In this document: piece after piece, positions 27,767-36,651 of the stretch
Layout: the number at the start of each line of letters is the position of its first letter
Position numbering within the stretch: the first letter of the stretch is position 1
Origin: Clostridiales bacterium GWF2_38_85
GTDB taxonomy: Bacteria; Bacillota; Clostridia; Oscillospirales; CAG-382
Reading direction: 5' to 3'
Length of the DNA stretch: 64,000 nucleotides
Assembly: GCA_001797275.1 (NCBI GenBank)
Contig: MGOY01000018.1
Span: 1-64,000, forward strand
The notes under the pieces: generated by a model
The model's database searches: none
Told to the model about the DNA's origin: nothing
What the model saw: the letters and a program-made list of their open reading frames with translations, nothing else
Translations under genes and position numbers: made by a program

Positions 27767-28692
27767 TGATTTTAGTCCCACTTTTATCTTCAATATTACT
27801 GATTGTCGCAGTAGTTTTGCTTCTCGGTCTTACGCCAGAACGAATTACAAACGACATTATGAAAGTAATTTCTCCAAAGCAAAGCCTTAGACATCGAGTT
27901 AAAATAGCTCAAGGCAAAAAGAAAAGCCGTAAAATAGCAGAACTACTCAATCATATCAATGAAGCTATGATTGCAACTGGCAAAGGTACGCAGTTCGCAA
28001 TGATTTGTAGTGCTTCGCTGGCACTTATGATTTGTGGCGGTGTATTTGCGATAATGATTAACAATGTTTTTCTTCTTCCAATTCTTGCAATCGCTTTCGC
28101 TATTCTTCCCTTTGTATACGCTAAAACCACTATAAGTTATTACGATAAACACATCGAGGAAGAAATTGAAGTTACACTATCCTTGATAACCACAGCGTAT
28201 TGCAGGAGCAACGATATTGTGTTGGCGGTTAGAGAAAATATCCATAATATACGACTGCCAGTAAATATCATTTTCAAATCGTTTTTAGGCGAAACAACAG
28301 CAATCAGCTCTAATATCAAAAATTCACTTCACAAGCTAAAAGGAAAGGTTAACAACGATATTTTCGGCGAATGGGTCGATACTCTTATCGCCTGTCAGGA
28401 CGACAGAAAGTTAAATGATACACTACAACCTGTTGTAACGAAGCTATCTGATGTACGCATCGTCAATAACGAACTAAAGACAATGCTTGGTGAAACAAAG
28501 AAAGAATACTACATGATGGTGGCTATGGTCGTAGGCAATATCCCTCTTCTGTATATGCTTAATAAATCGTGGTATGCAGCTCTAATGTTTAGCATTCCGG
28601 GCAAAATTGCCCTTGCAGTTTGCGGTATGGTGATACTTGTTACTGCTTTACTAATGATGAAATATACAAAACCAATTGAGTATAGGAGGTAG
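27766..28692 (+). CDS. TadB-like pilus platform protein
   Basis: Multi-TM protein between CpaF and the second platform gene. Confidence 0.7.
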   Translation: MILVPLLSSILLIVAVVLLLGLTPERITNDIMKVISPKQSLRHRVKIAQGKKKSRKIAELLNHINEAMIATGKGTQFAMICSASLALMICGGVFAIMINNVFLLPILAIAFAILPFVYAKTTISYYDKHIEEEIEVTLSLITTAYCRSNDIVLAVRENIHNIRLPVNIIFKSFLGETTAISSNIKNSLHKLKGKVNNDIFGEWVDTLIACQDDRKLNDTLQPVVTKLSDVRIVNNELKTMLGETKKEYYMMVAMVVGNIPLLYMLNKSWYAALMFSIPGKIALAVCGMVILVTALLMMKYTKPIEYRR

Positions 28693-29566
28693 TGAAATGA
28701 TGCAAATAATCATCGGTATTCTAATCGGCATCGGTTTGTTTTTTATAGCTGCTGACCTATTCCGAATACCATATATCAAAACCAGTAAAGCCTTTCAAAA
28801 TCTATCAAAAAGGCAGAACAAAAAGACATCTGTCATCGAACTTTGGTTGCAAGGCTTTGCGAATTTCTTGTCTCGGTATCTCAAACTAAATGAATACAAG
28901 CGAATGCAGCTTGTATCCGACCTGCAAACAGCAGGAATGGATATTTCACCAGAGCTTCATATTGCAAATGCAGTTACAAAGGCAGGAATATGGGGATTGC
29001 TCGCTATCCCTGTCTTTTTTGTTTTCCCACTCATCTCACCAGTTGTAATTGCATTGTCATTCGCAATGTATTTCAAGGAGTCCAAAGGTATTCAAAGCCG
29101 CATTAGGAAACGTCGTGAAGCCATTGAATATGAACTACCTCGCTTCGTTTTCTTTATTGAGAAAACACTTCTCCACAGTCGTGATGTGCTTACTATCCTC
29201 GATAATTATCGTGAAAATGCTGGCAAAATCTTTAAATACGAGCTGAATATCACGGTAGCAGATATGCGGTCTGGAAATCATGTGGAAGCATTACAACGAC
29301 TTGATAATAGAGTTGGCTCAACAATGTTATCCGATGTGGTCAGAGGTCTATCTTCAGTAGAGCATGGTGACGAAACAACAGTATATTGGCAATCACTTTC
29401 GCTCAAGTTTGCAGATATTCAAAGGCAAATGCTCAAACAACAGGCGTTGAAAGTTCCGAGTAAGGTTAAAAGATTGTCAATGGCACTTTTATTCTGCTTT
29501 ATGCTTGTGTATATCGTTGTAATGGTTACGGAAATTATGTCTTCGATGGGGGCGTTATTCGGATGA
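28676..29566 (+). CDS. TadC-like pilus platform protein
   Basis: Type II secretion F-like, RKRREAIEYELPRFVFFIEKTLLHSRDVLTILDNYRENAG. Confidence 0.75.
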   Translation: MSIGGSEMMQIIIGILIGIGLFFIAADLFRIPYIKTSKAFQNLSKRQNKKTSVIELWLQGFANFLSRYLKLNEYKRMQLVSDLQTAGMDISPELHIANAVTKAGIWGLLAIPVFFVFPLISPVVIALSFAMYFKESKGIQSRIRKRREAIEYELPRFVFFIEKTLLHSRDVLTILDNYRENAGKIFKYELNITVADMRSGNHVEALQRLDNRVGSTMLSDVVRGLSSVEHGDETTVYWQSLSLKFADIQRQMLKQQALKVPSKVKRLSMALLFCFMLVYIVVMVTEIMSSMGALFG

Positions 29567-29982
29567 TAAAATTAATTAACACCCTCAAAAACAAACGTGG
29601 CGAAGGCTATGTTGATGTAGTCGTAACCGTACTAATTTTTATGATGCTATTGGTACTTGCACTGAATATGTTTTCGTTTCTTACAGTCAAGCAAGATATG
29701 GACTACTACGCAAAAGAGATGATTTACTGTGCGTCCGCTAATGGTAGAACTGCCTATAAAGTAGACGCTCGCAAGGCGGAACTCACATCTGAAACAGGAC
29801 TTAATCCAACGGTAACTTGGCAAGCCACCTACTTCAACACATCAGACCAGACGGTGCAATATGGTGATACCATCACAGTAACACTGACTTACAACACCTA
29901 TTTTAAGGGGTTTGGTGTATTCAGAATACCAATTACTTTGACGGCTAAATACAGTGGACTATCAATGAAGTATTTTAAGTGA
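29563..29982 (+). CDS. TadE/DUF4320-like pseudopilin
   Basis: KNKRGEGYVDVVVTVLIFMMLLVLALNMFSF prepilin-like N-terminus. Confidence 0.7.
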   Translation: MIKLINTLKNKRGEGYVDVVVTVLIFMMLLVLALNMFSFLTVKQDMDYYAKEMIYCASANGRTAYKVDARKAELTSETGLNPTVTWQATYFNTSDQTVQYGDTITVTLTYNTYFKGFGVFRIPITLTAKYSGLSMKYFK

Positions 29983-29992
29983 GGAGATTTGT

Positions 29993-30442
29993 ATGAACTA
30001 TGTTAAAACCTGTGTATATATCCTCATAACAGTTATGGTGTTATCACTCGTGCTAACCTACGCAAGCATTATGAGCGTTATACAAACTTCAAGAAGTAAC
30101 ACAGAAAGAGTTCTACAAAGCTATGTTACTGAAAACTCAACCTATATTTACAACTCAATAATAAACGGAAACGATGCGACACCTTCGTTAAATCAGGACT
30201 TCTTTTCTACTCGTTATCTCACAGATGGCACATTGGACTATGACGGAGCCTACCTGTATAATAGAGATAACAAAGGCGGATACGTTTATCGTCTGACTAT
30301 GCCAATCACAACTTTTACGGTCTCAGGCACATTAAATCTAACCTGTTCGTATACTTTGAAAATTCCAATAGATTTCGCAGGAAAGATGGTAACGGAACTG
30401 AGCATACCAATCAAGGTAAAAACAAGTTACAATCTAAAATAA
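29993..30442 (+). CDS. Tad-locus membrane-anchored hypothetical protein
   Basis: Single N-terminal TM, TadE/F-like position. Confidence 0.55.
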   Translation: MNYVKTCVYILITVMVLSLVLTYASIMSVIQTSRSNTERVLQSYVTENSTYIYNSIINGNDATPSLNQDFFSTRYLTDGTLDYDGAYLYNRDNKGGYVYRLTMPITTFTVSGTLNLTCSYTLKIPIDFAGKMVTELSIPIKVKTSYNLK

Positions 30443-30460
30443 CAAATGAAAGGATTTTAT

Positions 30461-31117
30461 TATATGAAAAAGAAAACAATTATTATCTCGGCATCAACAC
30501 TTGTCCTTGTCGCAGTCATTTTGACCTCTCTTATGTTAAGACATCCTCAAATTGAACCGCCACAGCAAGAAACATCATCTACTATTGAAACATCGAGTGT
30601 TTCACCAGTAGTTCCAGAGGTGACAAGCAGTACAACTTCAACTCCAACTCCGTCCCAAACAGATAATCCAAGTTTAAATGTTGATGTCAAAGCGGGGGTT
30701 ACTGATTCGCCATCAAACGGTGAAAACGGCGGAAACAAAGCAACCGCCAGCGTGGATCAGAAACCAAAACCAACAACAAGTAGTAATGGTGGCGGAATTA
30801 ATATTGGCGGTGAAGCACCAGCAACCGATAATAGTGAAACAAATGCTTTTATTGCCAGTCTTGAAGCTCAAGGATGCCCATACTGTGGCAAACACGATTG
30901 CGTAAGTTTTTATACAAAAGATGAGTGGAATAATCCTTGCTACAACCCTAAAAAATGCCCACAATATGACAAGCACGAAGATCCACTTTACTATTGCCAA
31001 GATTGCGGGAAACCTATCGGGGATGGTACAAACGGAACTTGTTCTCCAAAAATCAGTGGTAGTGATTGTGGTTGCACCGATTTGGATTGTGACCACTATT
31101 GTAGAAATATCGGATAA
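30461..31117 (+). CDS. Membrane-anchored Ser/Thr/Pro-rich protein with cysteine-rich C-terminus
   Basis: N-terminal TM, STP linker, CPYCGKHDC...CYNPKKC...CQDCGKP...CSPK...CGCTDLDCDHYC. Confidence 0.7.
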   Translation, partial: YMKKKTIIISASTLVLVAVILTSLMLRHPQIEPPQQETSSTIETSSVSPVVPEVTSSTTSTPTPSQTDNPSLNVDVKAGVTDSPSNGENGGNKATASVDQKPKPTTSSNGGGINIGGEAPATDNSETNAFIASLEAQGCPYCGKHDCVSFYTKDEWNNPCYNPKKCPQYDKHEDPLYYCQDCGKPIGDGTNGTCSPKISGSDCGCTDLDCDHYCRNIG

Positions 31118-31137
31118 TCAAATAGTAAAACAGCATT

Positions 31138-31172
31138 TAAGGACTTGATTGTAAAAGATCAAGTCTTTTTTT
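31138..31172 (+). terminator. Hairpin terminator
   Basis: AAGGACTTGATTGTAAAAGATCAAGTCTTTTTTT. Confidence 0.8.
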
Positions 31173-31233
31173 ATTCAAAGTAGGTTGTGCCAACATTTTA
31201 GGCGCAACCACTTAATTTTTAAGGAGGTTCATC

Positions 31234-34200
31234 ATGAAGATACGATTAAAATTCTTTACAGCTTTATTGCTTATATTTGCAATATTAGCAGGTAGTTCAC
31301 TCAATGCTTTCGCACTAACATGGGACGGAAGTTCATCGGGTGGTACTGGTGGTGGTAGTTCTGCCGGACCAAACGGTTATGCTATTCGTACCACAGGCGA
31401 TAATTGCTTAGGTTATCGATTTTCAGTAGTAGATAAAAACGGAAATAACAAAGTTTCAAAGGTAATTGATGTTTTCCGAAACACTTCGTATGGCAATATG
31501 GAGTACAGCGGAGCGTATAAATTCACAGTCAAATATAACAAAAAGCAAATTATAAACAATCAAAACAGTGGCTTTAGCACAAGCAAAAACACAACAAACT
31601 GCTACAAAGAAGCAAATATGGGCTTTCAAACTTCTCTACCAACTCCTGACCAAATGGGAACTTGGCAAGATGTTACTACAAACCTAAACGCAGTGCTTTC
31701 AAACCTTGGGGTAGGAAGTATCAATAATCTCGTTAATGGCGACAAGGTTATCGTAGAGCCGTTGTTTGATGTGCGTCTCGAAAGCGTTTATCACTCAGTT
31801 ACAGTTTCAGAGCTTGCGATATACGGTAAATATATACTTGGCGCAAGCAGTAATGGTGGTTCAAGTAGCACCAGTGCTTCATGGGGCTTTATAAGCTCTT
31901 ATACCAACAAAATCTATCCAAATGCTCTTTATACAACTAATGGGCAAGGGCTTTGGACAGCAGCGAGTGCACTTTCGAGCAGAGCAACATTTAATACTAT
32001 TATCAATAATGGATATGGTGTGGGTATAGCTTACACGGAAAATAGACCCGACCTCGGAAATATCAAAGTGAATTATTCAAATCCGGGCGGTAGTGGTTCG
32101 GCAAGTTTCAGTGCCGCAGGTAAGACATTTACGATTGCATCAGGTAGTAGCTACACGATAACTGGTGTAAATGTAGGTAGTTACACCGTTACCGAAACAG
32201 CTCCAGCATCAGGGTATATTTGTAATGGCTCGACTACGCAAACGGCAACTGTTACCGTTAATGCTACGGCGACTGTAACTTTTAGCGATAAAGTTCCTGT
32301 TGGTAGCATAGTTGTAAAATATTCAAACCCCGGCGGAAGTGGTTCAGCAAGTTTCAGTGCCGCAGGTAAAACATTCTCGATAGCTTCGGGTGGCAGTTAT
32401 ACCATAAGCAATGTGGCGGCAGGAAGTTATACTGTAACGGAAACCAGTCCAGCTTCGGGATATGTTTGCAATGGTTCTACTACGCAGACAGCAACCGTTA
32501 CAAACGGTGGCACTGCAACCGTTACTTTCAGTGATAAGGTTCCAGTAGGCAGCATACTTGTGAAATACTCAAATCCGAGTGGTAGTGGTTCGGCAACTTT
32601 TAGTGCCGCAGGTAAAACTTTTACCATTGCTTCGGGTGGCAGCTACACCATAAGTAATGTGGCGGTAGGTAGTTATACAGTAACGGAAACAAGCCCCGCA
32701 TCGGGTTATGTTTGCAATGGTTCTACCACTCAGACTGCAACAGTCACAAATGGTGGTACAGCAACCGTTACTTTCAGCGACAGATTACCAGTAGGAAATA
32801 TAATCGTTAAATATTCAAATCCAAGTGGAAGTGGCTCAGCAAGTTTTAGTGCCGCAGGTAAGACATTCTCAATAACTTCGGGAGGCAGTTATACCATAAG
32901 CAATGTAACCGCAGGCAGTTATACAGTAACCGAAACAAGTCCCGCATCAGGTTATGTATGCAATGGCTCTACTACACAAACCGCAACTGTTACGGATGGA
33001 AATACCACTACAATAACCTTTAGTGACAGATTATCCGTAGGTGGAATAAAGGTAAACTACTCAAATCCAAGTGGAAGTGGCTCCGCAAGTTTTAGTGCCG
33101 CAGGTAAGACATTTTCAATAGTTTCGGGTGGCAGCTATACAATAAGCAATTTAGCGGCAGGAAGTTACACCGTAACCGAAACCAGTCCAGCATCAGGACT
33201 TATATGTAATGGTTCTACCACGCAAACAGCTGTAGTCACTGTTGGAAATACCACTACTATAACTTTCAGCGACAGATTATCAGTAGGAAATATCAAAGTT
33301 GTTTACTCCAATCCGAGTGGAAGTGGCTCTGCAAGTTTTAGTGCCGCAGGGGTAACTTTTTCGATTACTTCTGGCGGAAGTTATACCGTTAGCAATGTAA
33401 CCGCAGGCACTTATACCGCAATTGAAACAAGTCCAGCATCGGGTTATGTCTGTAATGGTTCTAATATGCAAACAGCTGTCGTTACGGATGGAAACACTAC
33501 AACAATAACCTTCAGCGATAGATTGCCAGTAGGTAGTATAAAAGTTAATTATTCAAACACAGGCGGTAGTGGTTCTGCAAGTTTTAGTGCCGCAGGTAAG
33601 ACATTTTCGATTACTTCTGGAGGTAGTTATACCGTTAGCAATGTAACCGCAGGCACTTATACAGTAACAGAAACCAGTCCTGCATCGGGTTATATCTGCA
33701 ATGGTTCTACTATGCAAACGGCTGTCGTTACAGACGGTAATACAACAACAATAACCTTTAGCGATAGGTTGCCAGTAGGAAATATCAAAGTTAATTACTC
33801 TAATCCGAGTGGCAGTGGTTCTGCAAGTTTTAGTGCCGCAGGTAAAACATTTTCGATTAGTTCTGGCGGTAGTTATACTGTTAGCAATGTAACGGCAGGA
33901 AGTTATACAGTAACGGAAACAAGCCCAGCATCGGGATTTGTTTGCAATGGTTCTACCACGCAGACCGCAATAGTTACGGATGGAAACACTACAACAATAA
34001 CTTTTAGCGATAAAGCTTCAGTTGGCGATTTGCAAATTTGCTACACGAACTGGAACAACACAGGCACAGGCACATTTAATGTTACTGGTCCGAGTGGATT
34101 TAACAGAACGATTAATGTAACAGCAAATGTTGACTATATCTTTAGCAATGTAACCGCAGGAAGTTATACCGTTACTCAAACCGTTGCACCAACAGGCTGT

Positions 34201-35232
34201 AAGATTTACTCGCCGTCTGTCCCTACAACAGTTACAAACGGTTATGTAACCACAGTAAGCATATACAATCCAGAAAATATTACCTTGTCAGTCACCCCTA
34301 TTACACCAAATGCAAACTACACTTCGGGGACTACCGTTATATCCTCATTTTATATTAACAATCTAAGTCAATCGAATATCATTCCAACAGACAATGTAAA
34401 TGTTAGCTTTAAGTATTACTATGCAGGTAGTTGGACAACGCTCTCCAGTCAAAATAGTGTTGTAATTCCTGCAAGTGGTAACAACCTCGTTTGGGTTAAA
34501 TGGCAAGTGCCAACCGTTTCATCTTCTGCATCAATCACTGTGCAGGCTACTGTTGATGGTAGCAGTATAGGAGCAGGAAGTAGTTCTGGTTCGATTAATA
34601 CTACGGTTGGACCTCTATTAACTTCAATTACACCAGATACTCATTACGAAAAATCAGCACCGTCAGGATTTTATGTTCCTGCACCACCTTCAAATTCACA
34701 GGCTAATAACGCAAGTTGGAGTGTGTGGAGCTATTCGGGTGGAACTTTCAGCAAACAGACTTTTGGAATAACTTTGGATCAATGTACAGTGGCTCTCGCA
34801 CCAGATAGCAATTCACCGTCTGCAAAGTTTGCAAATGGATATTGGACGATGAAATCTGGATATGGTGTTTCAACTCTCTTAACTACGCTTTTGAAGTCTT
34901 TAAGTGGAACTACTATGCCGTCAACAACAGCTTATACAAACGCACAGACAGCTAATCTATTTGTACCTGAGTATCAATATTCAAGTGCTTTTAGGTCTTA
35001 TTGTTCTTTAGAAAACGCTGGCACAAACAGGTTCCAACTACCAACAAACCCACAGGCAACTAACAATGGGCGACTTCATTTTACCCCTGTGTATTTCCCC
35101 AACGGAAACTATATAGCACAAGGTAAAGCAAGCGATTGTTGGACACCCGCAGGTATGTTGACTTCTTCCAACAACTCAAATGCAATTAAGATTGATGGCA
35201 CGATTTACGATGATTGGGCTATCGGCAGATAA
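31234..35232 (+). CDS. Large secreted repeat protein (putative adhesin), SpaA/prealbumin-like repeats
   Basis: Signal peptide MKIRLKFFTALLLIFAILAGSSLNAFA; repeats G.IKVNYSNPSGSGSASFSAAGKTFSI.SGGSYT.SNVTAGSYTVTETSPASGYVCNGSTTQTA.VT. Confidence 0.85.
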   Translation: MKIRLKFFTALLLIFAILAGSSLNAFALTWDGSSSGGTGGGSSAGPNGYAIRTTGDNCLGYRFSVVDKNGNNKVSKVIDVFRNTSYGNMEYSGAYKFTVKYNKKQIINNQNSGFSTSKNTTNCYKEANMGFQTSLPTPDQMGTWQDVTTNLNAVLSNLGVGSINNLVNGDKVIVEPLFDVRLESVYHSVTVSELAIYGKYILGASSNGGSSSTSASWGFISSYTNKIYPNALYTTNGQGLWTAASALSSRATFNTIINNGYGVGIAYTENRPDLGNIKVNYSNPGGSGSASFSAAGKTFTIASGSSYTITGVNVGSYTVTETAPASGYICNGSTTQTATVTVNATATVTFSDKVPVGSIVVKYSNPGGSGSASFSAAGKTFSIASGGSYTISNVAAGSYTVTETSPASGYVCNGSTTQTATVTNGGTATVTFSDKVPVGSILVKYSNPSGSGSATFSAAGKTFTIASGGSYTISNVAVGSYTVTETSPASGYVCNGSTTQTATVTNGGTATVTFSDRLPVGNIIVKYSNPSGSGSASFSAAGKTFSITSGGSYTISNVTAGSYTVTETSPASGYVCNGSTTQTATVTDGNTTTITFSDRLSVGGIKVNYSNPSGSGSASFSAAGKTFSIVSGGSYTISNLAAGSYTVTETSPASGLICNGSTTQTAVVTVGNTTTITFSDRLSVGNIKVVYSNPSGSGSASFSAAGVTFSITSGGSYTVSNVTAGTYTAIETSPASGYVCNGSNMQTAVVTDGNTTTITFSDRLPVGSIKVNYSNTGGSGSASFSAAGKTFSITSGGSYTVSNVTAGTYTVTETSPASGYICNGSTMQTAVVTDGNTTTITFSDRLPVGNIKVNYSNPSGSGSASFSAAGKTFSISSGGSYTVSNVTAGSYTVTETSPASGFVCNGSTTQTAIVTDGNTTTITFSDKASVGDLQICYTNWNNTGTGTFNVTGPSGFNRTINVTANVDYIFSNVTAGSYTVTQTVAPTGCKIYSPSVPTTVTNGYVTTVSIYNPENITLSVTPITPNANYTSGTTVISSFYINNLSQSNIIPTDNVNVSFKYYYAGSWTTLSSQNSVVIPASGNNLVWVKWQVPTVSSSASITVQATVDGSSIGAGSSSGSINTTVGPLLTSITPDTHYEKSAPSGFYVPAPPSNSQANNASWSVWSYSGGTFSKQTFGITLDQCTVALAPDSNSPSAKFANGYWTMKSGYGVSTLLTTLLKSLSGTTMPSTTAYTNAQTANLFVPEYQYSSAFRSYCSLENAGTNRFQLPTNPQATNNGRLHFTPVYFPNGNYIAQGKASDCWTPAGMLTSSNNSNAIKIDGTIYDDWAIGR
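32056..34023 (+). repeat. Eight tandem 246-bp (82-aa) repeats
   Basis: Unit starts read at 32056, 32302, 32548 ... and the divergent ninth at 34024; 8 x 246 = 1968 bp exactly. Confidence 0.9.
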
Positions 35233-35363
35233 TGACTATATTTATCTGTGTTGTTTGTTTTGCATTGGGCGTACTATTCGGCGTGAGCTGGATGTGCGCC
35301 CTTTCCCTTGCAAAACAGGCTGACAATGAACTGGAAGAAAAGGAGAAGAACGATGGAAATTAA
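35232..35363 (+). CDS. Small single-TM protein (43 aa)
   Basis: TAATG overlap with the upstream gene; MTIFICVVCFALGVLFGVSWMCALSLAKQADNELEEKEKNDGN. Confidence 0.5.
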   Translation: MTIFICVVCFALGVLFGVSWMCALSLAKQADNELEEKEKNDGN

Positions 35364-35445
35364 AACAATTATAGCCATCGTATTGGTGGCATTCATCATC
35401 GGTGCGTTCGTTTGGTTGCAGGTTCGCAAGAAGAACAAGAAATAA
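35353..35445 (+). CDS. Very small single-TM protein (30 aa)
   Basis: MEIKTIIAIVLVAFIIGAFVWLQVRKKNKK, overlapping the previous ORF. Confidence 0.45.
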   Translation: MEIKTIIAIVLVAFIIGAFVWLQVRKKNKK

Positions 35446-35523
35446 CCACGAGTGCTGGGGCGGCTATCTATATAGAAAGTCGCCTCTTTAACATATCAGA
35501 AATAATTGAAAGGGGCTTTTGCC

Positions 35524-35793
35524 ATGAACAAATACACAAAATTTCGGCTTGTCGGAGAATTAGAAACCACCATCTCCGCAAAACTACTTTACCTTGTCCT
35601 ACTGGACGTGATTGACGAGGAAAATAAGATTGTGATTCCACAAAAAAGAATCAGTACAGCTTTGGGTATCAGTAAAAATACCGTTAGCCGCAATCTCCGC
35701 AGACTCGGCAATCGTGGGTATATCGACGTGATTCCGCAGTTTAACGAATACGGCGGTCAGATGCCAAACAAGTATATCGTCAGGGAGGGTTAA
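35524..35793 (+). CDS. Winged-HTH DNA-binding protein
   Basis: IVIPQKRISTALGISKNTVSRNLRRLGNRGYIDVIP. Confidence 0.75.
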   Translation: MNKYTKFRLVGELETTISAKLLYLVLLDVIDEENKIVIPQKRISTALGISKNTVSRNLRRLGNRGYIDVIPQFNEYGGQMPNKYIVREG

Positions 35794-35797
35794 GAAA

Positions 35798-36649
35798 ATG
35801 GATGAAAACAAAGAAAAACGGATGATAAGCAATACCGACTATGAAGTAAAGCAGTCGTTTCGCATCGGTGGGAAAGAGATTTTGCTTGCCGAGGACCCGA
35901 ACGCCAACGAAAACCTTTTTTATATGGTTTGCCAATACACCGAAAATGGCATCATCGGGGAGTATTCGCAAGCTATCGTCAGCGAAGATTATTTGGAAGT
36001 TCTGCTTGAGTTCACCAAGCTCATTGAAAAAGAAGCGACGGCGATTCAAGAGGAACGCGACGCAATTGGTCAATCCACAGACCTGTTTTCTGCCGCACAA
36101 TGCGAGCCAAATGATTATACACAGAGCATTGAGGGCAAGGTGATTGCAATTAAATCCGAGGTATTCTCCCCAGAATATCGTCGCGGCAACTATCAGCTTG
36201 TGCTTGCCATTAGCGGTAATGGTGCAATGGCGAATCCGCGAGGTAACGCTGTGTTTTGCCAACATTTGAATAGCGGTAAACACACACGCTTTGAAAGATA
36301 TGAGGTGTTAGGGGTTGTACGCACCGAAGCAATGCCCGATTGGGCGAAAGTGAGTCTTGTGCAGTTGCAAGGCAAAAGGGATAAACCAACCGAACAAAAA
36401 GAATACGCTGGTAACTACGAAATAATTGAGCGTATTGAGGTTGGGCAAAAGGTTTACGGTTTAGGTTTCCGCGAGGGTGCGGTTCAACCATACGGCACTT
36501 GGCAGGGATGGAAAAATAGCAATCGCGGGTTTGATGCGGGTCATTATTTCAGCGACGTTGAAACCGCAAAGGCGGACCTCCATGACCGTGCCGCTAAGGA
36601 GCAAGAACGTATTGACCGACCTAAACGACGCGAGGAAGGAGCGCGATAG
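35798..36649 (+). CDS. Conserved ICE hypothetical protein
   Basis: Intact ORF in operon. Confidence 0.55.
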   Translation: MDENKEKRMISNTDYEVKQSFRIGGKEILLAEDPNANENLFYMVCQYTENGIIGEYSQAIVSEDYLEVLLEFTKLIEKEATAIQEERDAIGQSTDLFSAAQCEPNDYTQSIEGKVIAIKSEVFSPEYRRGNYQLVLAISGNGAMANPRGNAVFCQHLNSGKHTRFERYEVLGVVRTEAMPDWAKVSLVQLQGKRDKPTEQKEYAGNYEIIERIEVGQKVYGLGFREGAVQPYGTWQGWKNSNRGFDAGHYFSDVETAKADLHDRAAKEQERIDRPKRREEGAR

Positions 36650-36651
36650 AT

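Noticed and set aside
32056-34023. Tandem repeats at a regular period, checked as a possible CRISPR or satellite array
   Set aside because: Repeats are 246 bp, contiguous and in frame within one ORF; they are protein domains, not spacers and repeats
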